The notes: generated from the letters alone by a model not told the origin. Shown: positions 46,077 through 58,561, counted from the first letter of the stretch. The stretch is 64,000 bases of DNA from Pseudomonas nitroreducens (GCF_024170165.1 NZ_JALJXP010000001.1:620001-684000), one strand, 5' to 3'. Program-made: numbers and translations.

Positions 46077-47159
46077 ATGGGACAGCGCACGCCGCTCTAT
46101 GATTTGCACGTCGCCCTCGGCGCCAAGATCGTCGATTTCGGCGGTTGGGACATGCCGTTGCACTACGGTTCGCAAGTCGAAGAGCACCACCAGGTACGTC
46201 GCGATTGCGGCGTGTTCGACGTTTCCCACATGACCGTGGTCGACGTCACCGGTCCGCAGGCCAAGGAATACCTGCAGCGACTCCTGGCCAACGATGTCGA
46301 ACGACTTCAGGTTCCGGGCAAGGCGCTGTACAGCGGCATGCTCAACGAACGCGGCGGCGTGGTCGACGACCTGATCGTCTACCTTGGCGTGTACGGCTAC
46401 CGCGTGGTGGTCAACGCCTCCACCCGCGACAAGGACATGGCCTGGATGCAGGCCCATACCGAAGGCTTCGACGTCACCCTGACCGAGCGCCCCGACCTCG
46501 CGATGCTCGCCGTGCAGGGGCCCAACGCCCGCGACAAGACCGCCGACCTGGTCACGCCCTCGCGCGCCGCGCTGATCCGCGAACTCAAGCCCTTCCAGGG
46601 CAAGGCCGACGGTGACTGGTTCATCGCCCGCACCGGCTACACCGGCGAGGACGGCCTGGAAATCATGTTGCCGGCCGTCGAGGCGCAAGGCTTCCTCAAC
46701 GACCTGGTCGGCGCCGGCATCGCTCCGGCCGGCCTCGGCGCGCGCGACACGCTGCGCCTGGAAGCCGGGATGAACCTCTACGGCCAGGACATGGACGAAG
46801 ACGTCACCCCGCTGGCCGCCAACATGGGCTGGACCATCGCCTGGGAACCCGAAGGCCGCGACTTCATCGGCCGCGCGGCGCTGCAAGCGCAGAAAGCCGC
46901 CGGCGATGCGCCCAAGCTGGTCGGCCTGGTGCTGGAAGAGCGCGGCGTGCTGCGCGCCCACCAGGTGGTTCGCGTCGCCGGTGTCGGCGAAGGCGAGATC
47001 ACCAGCGGCAGCTTCTCCCCCACCCTCGGCAAATCCATCGCCCTGGCCCGCGTGCCGGCGGCTACCGGCGATCGAGCCGAAGTGGAGATCCGCGGCAAGT
47101 GGTACCCGGTTCGCGTCGTTCAGCCGAATTTCGTGCGTCATGGCAAAGCCCTGATCTAA
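46077..47159 (+). CDS. gcvT: Glycine cleavage T protein (aminomethyltransferase)
   Basis: 360 aa; transfers the aminomethyl group from the H protein to THF. '[46 protein letters not shown]' is the family N-terminus, and the folate-site Asp lies within '[10 protein letters not shown]'. C-terminal '[17 protein letters not shown]' and '[19 protein letters not shown]'. AGGAGA precedes the ATG. No glycine riboswitch is apparent in the short leader. First of gcvT-gcvH-gcvP. Confidence 0.96.
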   Translation: MGQRTPLYDLHVALGAKIVDFGGWDMPLHYGSQVEEHHQVRRDCGVFDVSHMTVVDVTGPQAKEYLQRLLANDVERLQVPGKALYSGMLNERGGVVDDLIVYLGVYGYRVVVNASTRDKDMAWMQAHTEGFDVTLTERPDLAMLAVQGPNARDKTADLVTPSRAALIRELKPFQGKADGDWFIARTGYTGEDGLEIMLPAVEAQGFLNDLVGAGIAPAGLGARDTLRLEAGMNLYGQDMDEDVTPLAANMGWTIAWEPEGRDFIGRAALQAQKAAGDAPKLVGLVLEERGVLRAHQVVRVAGVGEGEITSGSFSPTLGKSIALARVPAATGDRAEVEIRGKWYPVRVVQPNFVRHGKALI

Positions 47160-47226
47160 ATTGCATGATCTAACTTAGAAGAGGGTGGCATCGCCGCCCG
47201 TCGCCCAGTCCTCGAGGAACAACAAG

Positions 47227-47616
47227 ATGAGCAATATCCCCGCCGACCTGCGTTACGCCGCCAGCCACGAGTGGGCGCGCCTGGAAGCCGACGGTAGCGT
47301 GACCGTGGGCATCTCCGACCATGCCCAGGAAGCCCTGGGCGACGTGGTCTTCGTCGAACTGCCGGAAGTGGGCAAGACCCTCGCCGCCGGCCAGGAAGCC
47401 GGTGTCGTCGAGTCGGTGAAGGCCGCCTCGGACATCTACGCCCCGGTGGGCGGCGAAGTCATCGCCGTCAACGACGTGCTGGCCGACACCCCCGAAGAAG
47501 TGAACAACGACCCCTACGGTTCCTGGTTCTTCAAGCTCAAGCCGAGCAACCCGGCTGAGCTGGACAAGCTCCTCGACGCCGCCGGCTACCGCGCTGCCAG
47601 CGACGCCGACGCGTAA
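47227..47616 (+). CDS. gcvH: Glycine cleavage H protein
   Basis: 129 aa lipoyl carrier. '[37 protein letters not shown]' and the lipoylated lysine in '[15 protein letters not shown]' (about residue 65). The true start is [10 protein letters not shown]; a longer frame starts at 47185 but reads through the leader. Confidence 0.97.
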   Translation: MSNIPADLRYAASHEWARLEADGSVTVGISDHAQEALGDVVFVELPEVGKTLAAGQEAGVVESVKAASDIYAPVGGEVIAVNDVLADTPEEVNNDPYGSWFFKLKPSNPAELDKLLDAAGYRAASDADA

Positions 47617-47691
47617 GACACTGCTGTAACCACAGGCCTCGACTCGTCGGGGCCTGTTCTTTTCAGGGAACGTCCTTTCGAGACCGTGGCC

Positions 47692-50568
<2,877 letters not shown>

Positions 50569-50600
50569 TTCGTGCGCCTGAGTGAGTTTGCGCTGAACTG

Positions 50601-50626
50601 AAAAAGCCGCCTCCGGGCGGCTTTTT
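50601..50626. terminator. gcvP terminator (bidirectional)
   Basis: AAAAAGCCGCC-TCCG-GGCGGCTTTTT, perfect, 32 bases after the gcvP stop. Confidence 0.93.
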
Positions 50627-50639
50627 CATGGGGCTTTTC

Positions 50640-50938
50640 GTAGGAGCGAGCTTGCTCGCGAATGGAGTTCCCGGCCGCTTCGGCGTTGGGCGGGTTCGCG
50701 AGCAATAACGATGGCGCCCCCTCGCTCCTACGCGACGGGGCAGGTCGAAGCGAATCCCAGAGCCGTAGGGCGGATAACCCGGAACGGGTAATCCGCCGGA
50801 AGCGCCACGGCGGATAACGCTGGCGCGTTATGCGCCCTACCAGGGCCTGCCGAGGGCACGACGTAGGATGGCGTGGAGCGCAGCGATACCCATCAGCTTC
50901 CGTGCGCCGACAGCAGGGGTATCGCTACGCTCCACCCG
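50640..50938. repeat. Cluster of three dispersed repeats
   Basis: Gene-free. Contains (a) REP unit 50640-50662 with a degenerate inverted partner near 50691-50733 that appears interrupted by an insertion; (b) 50765-50840, an element bounded by GTAGGGCGGATAA and TTATGCGCCCTAC; (c) 50862-50938, an element bounded by GTAGGATGGCGTGGAGCG and ATCGCTACGCTCCAC. All three types look like the multicopy intergenic elements seen in Pseudomonas genomes. Confidence 0.7.
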
Positions 50939-50953
50939 CCCTGCAAAAGCGGG

Positions 50954-51430
50954 TCAGGTACGCAGGTGGCTTTCCATCAGGCCAATGGCGTCGCGCCAAC
51001 GCAGCCAGAGGTTGCCCTGCCAGTCCATCACCGGTAGCGCCTCGCCGAGCAACTGCTGCATCCGGCGGCGCGGCAGGCGGGCGTCGTGGTTGAACTGGTC
51101 ACGCAGGGTGGGCACCACTTCGTTGCTCAGCCACTGGCGCAGGCTGCGGTTTTCCGGGTGGTAGCAGTAGACCAGCAGCAACGCGTAGAAGCCGCTTTCG
51201 CTGATCAGCAGCTCCGGCTCGGGGTAGCCGGCGAGGCGCTCGTGGCGGTGCTGGTCGCTGTCCAGGCGGGAGAGGAACGGCCCGGTGATCTTGTAGCTGA
51301 GCAGCTTGCCGAGGTCGCGGGCGACGAACCAGGCCTGCTGCTCGATCAGCAGGGCACGTAGCTGGCGGTTATAGCGGATGAAAGAAGTCGGGATCAGGCC
51401 GTCGTCGGCCGGGGAAATCGAAAGGTTCAT
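50954..51430 (-). CDS. BRO-N domain protein
   Basis: 158 aa. Most of the protein is one BRO-N (phage antirepressor-type) domain: 'LIEQQAWFVARDLGKLLSYK', 'ISESGFYALLLVYCYHPENRSLRQWLSNEVVPTLRDQF'. The C-terminal tail 'VMDWQGNLWLRWRDAIGLMESH' is not BRO. AAGGAG lies before the ATG; the longer frame to 51637 is spurious. BRO-N domains bind DNA. No phage genes are next to it, so it may be a domesticated regulator. Confidence 0.8.
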   Translation of the reverse strand: MNLSISPADDGLIPTSFIRYNRQLRALLIEQQAWFVARDLGKLLSYKITGPFLSRLDSDQHRHERLAGYPEPELLISESGFYALLLVYCYHPENRSLRQWLSNEVVPTLRDQFNHDARLPRRRMQQLLGEALPVMDWQGNLWLRWRDAIGLMESHLRT

Positions 51431-51987
51431 GCTGGAGCTCCTTGCTGAATCAAGAAGCCGCCGCCCGAAACTGCCGAAGGAGGGAGGCGGACCGTGCAAG
51501 GGTGGAAACCAGCGCAGTGTCGTCACAAAGCCGGCCGGACCGAAGTCCGCCTCACACGGCCCGCCATAGACAGCAAAGCGAATCCGGCACCGAAGAGATG
51601 CCGGATCGCTACCGCTATAACGACAACAACACTGCACGGGTTTCCACGCCCGGCCACGATGACGCTGTGGCAGGGCGAAACGCTAAGCAGTGGGCTCGTA
51701 GGACCGCAACGCCGACGTGGCGTCAGGCGCTTCCCGGCGCGTTGCTCCTTGGCGTGCGGAATGCTCCGGGCTTAGGACGCTGGCTCAGGAAAGAGGATGG
51801 AGGGTGACAGGTCGGCAGGTGCGCGTCTGTCGGCTGATTCGATGCTTTTCGTAGGAGCGAGCTTGCTCGCGAACAGATTTCCCAGGGGGCGCCGGCGTTG
51901 TGCGGGTTCGCGAGCAAGCTCGCTCCTACAGGTAAACACCGGCGCTTACCGGCAAGGCAAGGCCCGGACCCGCTTGCAGTAGCGCTG
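51431..51987. other. Gene-free region with a REP doublet
   Basis: 51431-51849: nothing I can support; a 69-codon frame at 51598-51807 has no adequately spaced ribosome-binding site and no recognisable family. 51850-51930: an inverted REP pair, AGGAGCGAGCTTGCTCGCGA at 51852-51871 and TCGCGAGCAAGCTCGCTCCT at 51908-51927. Confidence 0.6.
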
Positions 51988-52209
51988 TCAGGACTTGAGC
52001 TGCAAACGGCCGATCAGGCGGATCAGGAACACGAACAGCAGGATCATCAGCACGTTGCTGAGCATGCCGATCAGGTTGTAGAGGCTGGACGGCAGCAGGG
52101 AATACAGATCGAGGCCGACGACCGTGAACAGGCGATTCAGCAGCCAGAAGCCTTCACTGACGATCAGCAGGATCAGGGTGATCTTCAGCGGCTGGATGGG
52201 ACCGTTCAT
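51988..52209 (-). CDS. Small membrane protein (73 aa)
   Basis: Two or three hydrophobic segments ('ITLILLIVSEGFWLL', 'LYNLIGMLSNVLMILLFVFLIRLIG') and a basic C-terminus (RLQLKS). GGAGTG is upstream of the ATG. No family recognised. Upstream of two DUF2388 genes on the opposite side of its promoter, all on the minus strand. Confidence 0.7.
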   Translation of the reverse strand: MNGPIQPLKITLILLIVSEGFWLLNRLFTVVGLDLYSLLPSSLYNLIGMLSNVLMILLFVFLIRLIGRLQLKS

Positions 52210-52316
52210 GGGACACTCCGTGTCGGTTGGGGAGTGTCAGTACAGCACAGGGACGGCCCTGCGATGCGTCCACTGATGCGGCCCGTGACAGGCGCCAGGG
52301 GCCGCGCCGGTGGGTG

Positions 52317-52643
52317 TCACTGGGCGGATGCGTCATCGGGGCGGGTCAGGATGGCGTTGGCCAGCTCCATGTCGCTGCGGTCCTGCAGCGCGGCGTCATC
52401 GCTGCGCAGGCGGGTGAGGGCGGCTTCCAGGTAGGGGCCGCGGATGGCGCCGTCACTGGCGACGAAGGCGCTCGCATCGTCCTGGGCGGCGACGATCAGC
52501 TTGTCGTGCTTGAAGGTCAGGTAGGTCGACGCGGTGGTGGCGCCGGACGAGATGATGTCGCGCCAGAAATCGCCGTCGGCCATGGCCGAGGCAACGGGCA
52601 GGGCGATCAGGGCAAAGGCCGTGGCCAGTTTCGCGGTACGCAT
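52317..52643 (-). CDS. DUF2388 protein, copy A
   Basis: 108 aa secreted: signal peptide (KLATAFALIALPVASAMA), then DUF2388 with 'FWRDIISSGATTASTYLTF', 'VAAQDDASAFVASDGAIRGPYLEAALTRLR' and 'DMELANAILTRP'. Pseudomonas-specific family, function unknown. Paralogue of the adjacent upstream gene (copy B); the pair is probably a tandem duplication. GGAGG precedes the ATG. Confidence 0.88.
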   Translation of the reverse strand: MRTAKLATAFALIALPVASAMADGDFWRDIISSGATTASTYLTFKHDKLIVAAQDDASAFVASDGAIRGPYLEAALTRLRSDDAALQDRSDMELANAILTRPDDASAQ

Positions 52644-52755
52644 CGGGTACACCTCCGCAAGGTCCGTGTACAAGTGAGAGGCGCGGCGGTTGGCGGGAGT
52701 TCCAAGATTCTGCGGATGAGGTGCGCGAGCGGTCGCCCACGCACCTTGGCGACGC

Positions 52756-53073
52756 TTAGCGCTGGGCGGCGAGGATCGCCGAGGCCAGCTCGGCGTCACT
52801 GGCCTGGGCAAGGGCCGGATCGGCGCTGCGCATCTGCTGCAGCGTGGCTTCCAGGTAGGGGCCGCGGATCGCGCCGTCGGTGGCGATGAAGCTGGCGGCG
52901 TCGTCCTGTGCCGGGCCGATCATTTTGTGATCGTCATGGCTGGTCAGGTAGCTCGAGGCGGTGGTGGCGCCGGAGGTCAGGACCGAGCGCCAGAAGTCGC
53001 GATCTTCGGCCATGGCGCAGGTGAGGGGGAGCAGGGTGAGGGCTACGACAACAGGGGCAGAACGGCGACGCAT
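52756..53073 (-). CDS. DUF2388 protein, copy B
   Basis: 105 aa secreted: signal peptide (PVVVALTLLPLTCAMA), then 'FWRSVLTSGATTASSYLTS', 'DDAASFIATDGAIRGPYLEATLQQMRSA' and 'DAELASAILAAQR'. Same domain as copy A, about half identical by eye. Separate leader and ribosome-binding region, so not necessarily co-transcribed. Confidence 0.88.
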   Translation of the reverse strand: MRRRSAPVVVALTLLPLTCAMAEDRDFWRSVLTSGATTASSYLTSHDDHKMIGPAQDDAASFIATDGAIRGPYLEATLQQMRSADPALAQASDAELASAILAAQR

Positions 53074-53163
53074 GATGCTTCCTTGAGTGATTTCGCGCCT
53101 CTCAGAGCATCGGAAAATTCCGCGGTTCCGTCCTGTCGTCGGAAATGTCTGTCCTCGCAGCTG

Positions 53164-55581
53164 TCACTCGCGCTTGAGCGACGGGTCGTCCGGGTTCTGC
53201 TGCTCCAGCTCGGCTGTGAGTTGCTGCACCTTCTGGAACTGCCCGGACTCGCGCAGGTAGTCGAGCAGCACCATGCGCGCCGAGCGGTTGGCCGGGTGTT
53301 TCTGCAGCAGGGCTTCCAGCTCGTGGCAGGCGCCGTCGGCGTCGCCGGTGTCGTGCAGGGCAATCGCCAGCACATAGCGGAACTGGTCGTCCTCCGGAGC
53401 CAGGCGTACTGCCTCGCGCAGCTCCTTCAGGGCCTGTGGGTGCTGCCCCTGGCGGATCAGGGCAAGGCCATTGACGTGGTGCAGCAGCCCGGACGCCGGG
53501 TTCTGGCGCAGTGCCTCATCGAGCAGCTGGCGAGCGTCGGCCTGGCGACCGTTGGCCTCCAGCCACTGGATCAGGGTGACCGTGGCGGGCAGGAACGCCG
53601 GGTTGCGTGCGATGGCAGCGCGCAGCGCCGGTTCCACTTTTTCCGCCCGGTTGGTGCGCTGGTAGAGCATGGCGAGGTTGAGGTTCGCCTCGGCGCGTTC
53701 GGTCAGGTCATTCTGGACTGCTTCGTATTCGCCCAGGCCTTTTTCCAGGGCGGTGTTGAGGCCGGCGCGGGTCTGCGGCGGCAACTGCGCCAGTTGCCAG
53801 GCGGCGGCGATGCGCACGGCGCGGATCGGGTCGTCCAGCAGCGGCGCCAGCAGTGTCGGCAGCACCAGGCCCTGTTGCGGGCCGTTAGCGAGCGGCAGCA
53901 GTACGTTGATGGCCGCAGTGCGCACCTGCGGGTCGGGGTCCTTCAGTGCCATGGCGGCCAGTTCCAGCGAGCGCTGGCTGGGGTAGGCGGGCAGCTCGGC
54001 GATCAGCGTGGCGCGGCGGATCGCCGGCAGGCTCGGGTCGGCCAGCAGCAGGTGCAGCGCGCGGGACGCACCGGGCTTGCCATTGCGGGCTTTCCACAGG
54101 GTGTCGTCATAGCGCGGAACAGGATTGCTGGAGGCGTTGGCCTTGGCCGGCTGTTCGCTGGCGTACCACTGGCGGAACTGGTCGCTGATCTTCTTCGCCG
54201 GGGTGTCCTTGTGGCAGGCCAGGCAGGCATCCGGTGCACCGATGCGCTTCGCATGCGCGGGGTTGGGCAGGGTGAAGCCGTGGTCGTGGCGGTAGTCGTT
54301 GACCATGTAGTAGCGCCCCGGCATGTGGCAGGACGTGCACTGCGCGCCAGGGGTGCCGGGCTCGTGGTGGGTGTGTTCGGGGGAGTCGTAGTTCTTCGCC
54401 TGCAGGCCCTTGCCGTCGATCTGCGGACGCACTGCCTTGCCGGCGGTGTTGTGGCACTGCAGGCAGACGCCGTTACCCGGTGCTTTCAGCTCGCCGCTGT
54501 GGGGGTTGTGGCAGTCGGTGCACTGCACGCCCTTGGCGAACATCTTGCTCTGGGTGAAGGAGCCCCATTCGAAGACCTCGTCCTTGATCTTGCCGTCGAT
54601 CTCGTAGAGTTCGCGGGTCAGGGTGCTGGGCAGGTAGTCGTCCATGAAGCGGTGATGGTTCTGGTAGCCGTCACCCAGCGGCGCGCGGCGGGCGTGGCAG
54701 CGCGCGCAGGTCTCGACGATGGTGCTCTGGCTGGCGTTCTGCAGCGGCACTTCAAAGCCTTTGCTGGCGTCGCCGTCGGGCTTCTGCGCCCATTCCAGGT
54801 GCTTCGACGCCGGTCCGTGGCAGGCCTGGCAGCCGACGCCGAGGCTGTTCCAGTGGCTGGCGAAGGTGTCGGTCTTCGCATCGTAATTGCGCTTGAAGCC
54901 GGTGGTGTGGCACTCGACGCACATGAAGTTGGCGTTCTGCGCAGGGCGGGTCCAGTGCAGTTCGTCCTTGAAGTCGATGCGCTGGCCGGGCATCAGCTGG
55001 AACCACTGGTGCTTGCGGCTATCCCAGGCGACGCCGAGGGCCTGCAGGCGGCCGCCCGGGTACTCAAGAAGATACTGCTGCAGCGGCTCGAAGCCGAAGG
55101 TGTAGGCGACCTTGAAGTCGGCCGGCTTGCCGTCGGCGCCGGGGGTGTTGACCCAGTACTCGCCGTCCTTGCGGAAGAAGTGGCTGGTCTCGGTTTCGCC
55201 CTTGAAGGTGACATCGGCGAAGTCGCCCAGGACGTTGCCTTCGGTGGCCGTTTTCATCGCCTGCTGGTGATGGGAGCCCTGCCAGTCCTTGATCTGCGTC
55301 TGGTGGCAGCCGCTGCAGGTGGCTTCATCCACCAGCCTGGCGGTCTGCACCACGGGTGTCGGCGCGGGAGGTTTGGCGGTGGTGACCGGAATCGGCGGGT
55401 GGCCGCTGGGCAGTCTGACGCCGCTGTCCTGTTCGACCCAGATCCACGCTCCGATGGTAGCCAGGAGCAATACCCCGACGAGGGCTGCGAGCCAGGCACG
55501 ACCGCTACGGTTGGGCGGCGTGGTGGCGGAAGCGGGGGCAGGGGCGGGGCGAGGCTTCTTGGTCTTGGGGGACATGGACAT
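53164..55581 (-). CDS. Octaheme c-type cytochrome fused to HEAT and TPR repeats
   Basis: 805 aa, anchored by one membrane segment (about 30-50, 'WLAALVGVLLLATIGAWIWV') with the rest periplasmic. Eight CXXCH heme sites: residues 89, 221, 251, 292, 354, 373, 415 and 453 (first Cys). After a linker comes a HEAT-like region (about 490-625, 'AAINVLLPLAN', 'RAVRIAAAWQLAQLP') and TPR repeats (about 640-800). The heme part resembles multiheme cytochrome c554/NrfB-like redox modules; the substrate is unknown. It is next to a cytochrome-linked FAD dehydrogenase on the same strand. Start at MSMSPK; alternatives are 55575 and 55641. Confidence 0.9.
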   Translation of the reverse strand: MSMSPKTKKPRPAPAPASATTPPNRSGRAWLAALVGVLLLATIGAWIWVEQDSGVRLPSGHPPIPVTTAKPPAPTPVVQTARLVDEATCSGCHQTQIKDWQGSHHQQAMKTATEGNVLGDFADVTFKGETETSHFFRKDGEYWVNTPGADGKPADFKVAYTFGFEPLQQYLLEYPGGRLQALGVAWDSRKHQWFQLMPGQRIDFKDELHWTRPAQNANFMCVECHTTGFKRNYDAKTDTFASHWNSLGVGCQACHGPASKHLEWAQKPDGDASKGFEVPLQNASQSTIVETCARCHARRAPLGDGYQNHHRFMDDYLPSTLTRELYEIDGKIKDEVFEWGSFTQSKMFAKGVQCTDCHNPHSGELKAPGNGVCLQCHNTAGKAVRPQIDGKGLQAKNYDSPEHTHHEPGTPGAQCTSCHMPGRYYMVNDYRHDHGFTLPNPAHAKRIGAPDACLACHKDTPAKKISDQFRQWYASEQPAKANASSNPVPRYDDTLWKARNGKPGASRALHLLLADPSLPAIRRATLIAELPAYPSQRSLELAAMALKDPDPQVRTAAINVLLPLANGPQQGLVLPTLLAPLLDDPIRAVRIAAAWQLAQLPPQTRAGLNTALEKGLGEYEAVQNDLTERAEANLNLAMLYQRTNRAEKVEPALRAAIARNPAFLPATVTLIQWLEANGRQADARQLLDEALRQNPASGLLHHVNGLALIRQGQHPQALKELREAVRLAPEDDQFRYVLAIALHDTGDADGACHELEALLQKHPANRSARMVLLDYLRESGQFQKVQQLTAELEQQNPDDPSLKRE

Positions 55582-55692
55582 CCGTTGTTCCGCGGCGACT
55601 CCTGAGTAGCGGAGCTTCCGTGAGTAGGCAGGGGCTGTCAACGCAGGCGGGGCGCATTTCTTTCAGGGTGGCGGCCCGCCACTACGCGTGCT

Positions 55693-56973
55693 TCAGGGTT
55701 GGCGGATTTCGGCGACTCGCGCGCTGTCGACCTTCACTTCCGGGTTGCCGAACTGCGCGGTGAGGTAGTTCACCAGGGTGGCGATCTGCTCGTCGTTCAG
55801 GGTGCCGGCGAAGCCGGGCATGAACATGTCTTCGTCGCCCACCTTGCGGTGCACGCCGCCGAGTACCACCTGCACCAGATTGTCCGGTTGCAGGGCACCG
55901 ACTGCGCTGTTCTTCAGCAGCATCGGATAGTAGCCGTCCTTCACTCCTTCGCCACTCCAGGAGTGGCAGCTGGCGCAGTTGCCCAGGTAGAGACGGGCGC
56001 CGTCGTCGTGTTTCTGCGCGCCGAAGTCCTCGCCGCGCAGTTTGACCACGTCGTCCGCCGGCTCGCCCCAGGCGAAGCGCGACTTGCGCTCGCCATCGCT
56101 GACGGCGGGCACGCTGCGCAGGTAGCTGGCGATGGCCTGCAGGTCGGCGCCGGTCATGTACTGGAAGCTGTGCTGCACCGCCTCGGCCATGGGGCCTGCG
56201 GCCTGAGCCTTGCCGGGCACGCGGCCGGTCTTCAGGTACTGGACGATCTCCGCGTCGCTCCAGCCGCCGATGCCGCTGTGGGTGTCCGGGGTGATGTTGA
56301 AGGCGTACCAGCCGCCCAGCGCGGCGCCGGCGAGGAAGCCGGTGGTGCGTTCGTCCGTGGCCTTTTCCTGGAAGGCGATGCCGCGCGGCGTGTGGCAGGT
56401 GCCGCAGTGGGCCAGACCCTGGACCAGATAGGCGCCACGGTTCCAGGCCGCGCTCTGCTTCGGGTTGTTCTGGTAGACCGCGTCGTCGTGGAACAGCAGG
56501 TTCCAGATCGCCAGCGGCCAGCGCATGTCCAGCGGCCAGGTGATGTCGGAATCCTGGTTGGGCTGCGCGACCGCCTGCACGCCGCCTTCGAGGAACCAGG
56601 CATAGAGGGCGTGCATGTCCTCGTCGTTGATCTTCGCGTAGGCGGTGTAGGGCATCGCCGGGTAGAGCCGCGTGCCGCCCTTGGCCACGCCTTCGCGCAC
56701 GGCGCGGGCGAAGTCTTCGTAGCGGTAGCTGCCGATGCCGGTCTTCGGGTCAGGGGTGATGTTGGTGGAGTACACCGCGCCCAGCGGCGTGGCCAGCGGC
56801 AGGCCGCCGGCGAAGGGTTTGCCGCCCGGCACGGTATGGCAGGCCGCGCAGTCACCGGCGCGGGCCAGGTATTCGCCGCGCTGCAGCAATTGCGCCGGCG
56901 CCGGGTCGAGGGCCTTGGCGGCATGGGCGAGCAGCGGTGCGGCCAGCAGGGCGAACAGCAGGAAAGGTTTCAT
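55693..56973 (-). CDS. Triheme cytochrome c subunit of membrane FAD dehydrogenase
   Basis: 426 aa with a signal peptide (FLLFALLAAPLLAHA). Three heme sites: CAACH (42-46), CGTCH (190-194), CASCH (333-337), the layout of cytochrome subunits of gluconate, alcohol and FAD-glucose dehydrogenases. It passes electrons from the flavoprotein to ubiquinone or an oxidase. Overlaps the flavoprotein gene by 4 bases. Last gene of the three. Confidence 0.92.
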   Translation of the reverse strand: MKPFLLFALLAAPLLAHAAKALDPAPAQLLQRGEYLARAGDCAACHTVPGGKPFAGGLPLATPLGAVYSTNITPDPKTGIGSYRYEDFARAVREGVAKGGTRLYPAMPYTAYAKINDEDMHALYAWFLEGGVQAVAQPNQDSDITWPLDMRWPLAIWNLLFHDDAVYQNNPKQSAAWNRGAYLVQGLAHCGTCHTPRGIAFQEKATDERTTGFLAGAALGGWYAFNITPDTHSGIGGWSDAEIVQYLKTGRVPGKAQAAGPMAEAVQHSFQYMTGADLQAIASYLRSVPAVSDGERKSRFAWGEPADDVVKLRGEDFGAQKHDDGARLYLGNCASCHSWSGEGVKDGYYPMLLKNSAVGALQPDNLVQVVLGGVHRKVGDEDMFMPGFAGTLNDEQIATLVNYLTAQFGNPEVKVDSARVAEIRQP

Positions 56974-58559
56974 GCCCTGGCCTCCCGCTTCAGGTGCTCG
57001 GCCAGGCGCAGGGCCAGGGCGGCGATGGTCAGGGTGCAGTTCACCGAGCCGACGGTGGGCATCACGCCGCTGCTGGCGATGAACAGGTTGGGGTGGTCGT
57101 GGCTGCGGCACTGGGCGTCCACCACCGAGTCCTTCGGGTCCGCGCCCATCAGCACGGTGCCGGTGATGTGGTTGTTGTTGGCGAAGCTGTCGTCGAACTT
57201 CACTTCTTCGCCACCCAGCAGCTTGGCCGCATGCTCGTAGACCTCGCGGGTGTGCACCGCGCTCCTGCGCACGTAGTCGTCCATTGCATAGGTGAATTCG
57301 GGCTTGGGGATGCCGGCCGCGTCGCGCTCTGTGGCGCTGGGCACGATGCGGTTCTGCGGGTGCGGGAGGATTTCGTGGAAGCTGTCGAAGCGCACGAAAC
57401 GCGCGGCGCGGTCGCGGATCTTCTCCTCCAGGTCATGCCCCAGCAGCAGTGGCCCGTGGCGGATCAGTTCGGCGGCGACCTGGTCGGTGCGCGAGAGGTT
57501 GGACAGGTGGATCTTCTTCGAGGCGTATTCGCTGCGGAAGGCGCCGTCGCGGAAGCCCACCATGGAGGTCATCTCCTGCGGGCCGCGGCCCGGCCAGAGC
57601 TTCTCGTCGGCGTAGAACTGCACGGCGGTGCCGGGGTGGTCCATGAGGTTGCGGCCGACCATGTCGGAGCTGTTGCCGACCTCGGACATGAGCATCAGCT
57701 TGGGTGTCTCGATGCCGTTGGCAGCGAGGATGAAGGTGTCGCCCTCGACGCGCACCTCGTTGCCCTGCGCGTCCTTGTACAGCGCCGTGACTATCTTGCC
57801 GGCGTCGCCTTTCTCCAGCTTGAACACCACGGCGTTGTCGATCAGCCGGGCACCGGCGGCCTCGGCCTTGTCGACGTGGACGATGCCGTTGTACATGGCG
57901 CCGATGGGGCAGATTGGCATGCAGTTGTTGTTGCCGCAGCAGGTCGGGCGGCCATCGTAGGGGCGGCTGTTGCGCGCCACCGGCTCGGTGACCACGCGGT
58001 AGCCGTTGGCGTTGAGCAGGGTCTTGATGCGCTGCTCGTTCCACGACAGCGGCAGCGGTGGCATCGGATAGGGCCGGCTGCGTGGGGAGTCGAGTTCCTC
58101 GTCACCGGGGCCCCAGACGCCCAGCTCTTCCTCGGCGCGCTGGTACCAGGGCTCCAGCTCGGCGTACTCGATGGGCCAGTCGCGGCCCACGCCGTAGAGG
58201 CTGAGCAGCTTGAAATCGTTGGGCAGGAAGCGCCACGCGGACGCCGCCCAGTGCCAGGTGGTACCGCCCACGGCGCGGATGTACTGCACGTCGTAGGGGT
58301 GTTTGCCCTTCTGGATCAGGTAGTGGTTGTCCGGCTTGAACTGCGGGTGCGGGGCGAGCGGGCTGGACGGGTAGGGCGCCTGGTTGTCGGATTTGTCCGC
58401 CTGGTTGCGGAAGCGCTCGACGATCTCCCAGCGGCCCATGCGCGGGCCGGCTTCGAGGATCAGTACATCCTTGCCGGCCAGGGCCAACTGATGGGCCACC
58501 AGCGCGCCGGCGACGCCGGAGCCGACCACCACGAAGTCCGCACGTTGCGTATCGGCCAT
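56970..58559 (-). CDS. GMC-family FAD dehydrogenase large subunit
   Basis: 529 aa. FAD motif '[30 protein letters not shown]' at 9-38, and GMC C-terminal '[58 protein letters not shown]' with the active-site His in 'NNHITG'. Cysteines C207, C208, C213 and C217 in '[11 protein letters not shown]' have the spacing that holds the 3Fe-4S cluster of Burkholderia FAD-glucose dehydrogenase. Gluconate, 2-ketogluconate or another sugar/polyol are possible substrates. It has no signal peptide and would be exported with the Tat-bearing small subunit. Confidence 0.92.
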   Translation of the reverse strand: MADTQRADFVVVGSGVAGALVAHQLALAGKDVLILEAGPRMGRWEIVERFRNQADKSDNQAPYPSSPLAPHPQFKPDNHYLIQKGKHPYDVQYIRAVGGTTWHWAASAWRFLPNDFKLLSLYGVGRDWPIEYAELEPWYQRAEEELGVWGPGDEELDSPRSRPYPMPPLPLSWNEQRIKTLLNANGYRVVTEPVARNSRPYDGRPTCCGNNNCMPICPIGAMYNGIVHVDKAEAAGARLIDNAVVFKLEKGDAGKIVTALYKDAQGNEVRVEGDTFILAANGIETPKLMLMSEVGNSSDMVGRNLMDHPGTAVQFYADEKLWPGRGPQEMTSMVGFRDGAFRSEYASKKIHLSNLSRTDQVAAELIRHGPLLLGHDLEEKIRDRAARFVRFDSFHEILPHPQNRIVPSATERDAAGIPKPEFTYAMDDYVRRSAVHTREVYEHAAKLLGGEEVKFDDSFANNNHITGTVLMGADPKDSVVDAQCRSHDHPNLFIASSGVMPTVGSVNCTLTIAALALRLAEHLKREARA

Positions 58560-58561
58560 GC

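Noticed and set aside
44290..46233. 647-codon frame overlapping the iron permease and the start of gcvT
   Set aside because: Arg/Pro/Ala-rich shifted-frame translation of the permease. The permease frame has membrane segments and EAA loops.
51598..51807. 69-codon frame MPDRYRYNDN...
   Set aside because: GAAGAG directly abuts the ATG, which is too close for a ribosome-binding site. No family features, and it lies in a region of low coding character.
52927..55605. 892-codon frame opposite the octaheme cytochrome
   Set aside because: The other strand has eight CXXCH motifs, a membrane anchor and repeat domains; this frame has none.
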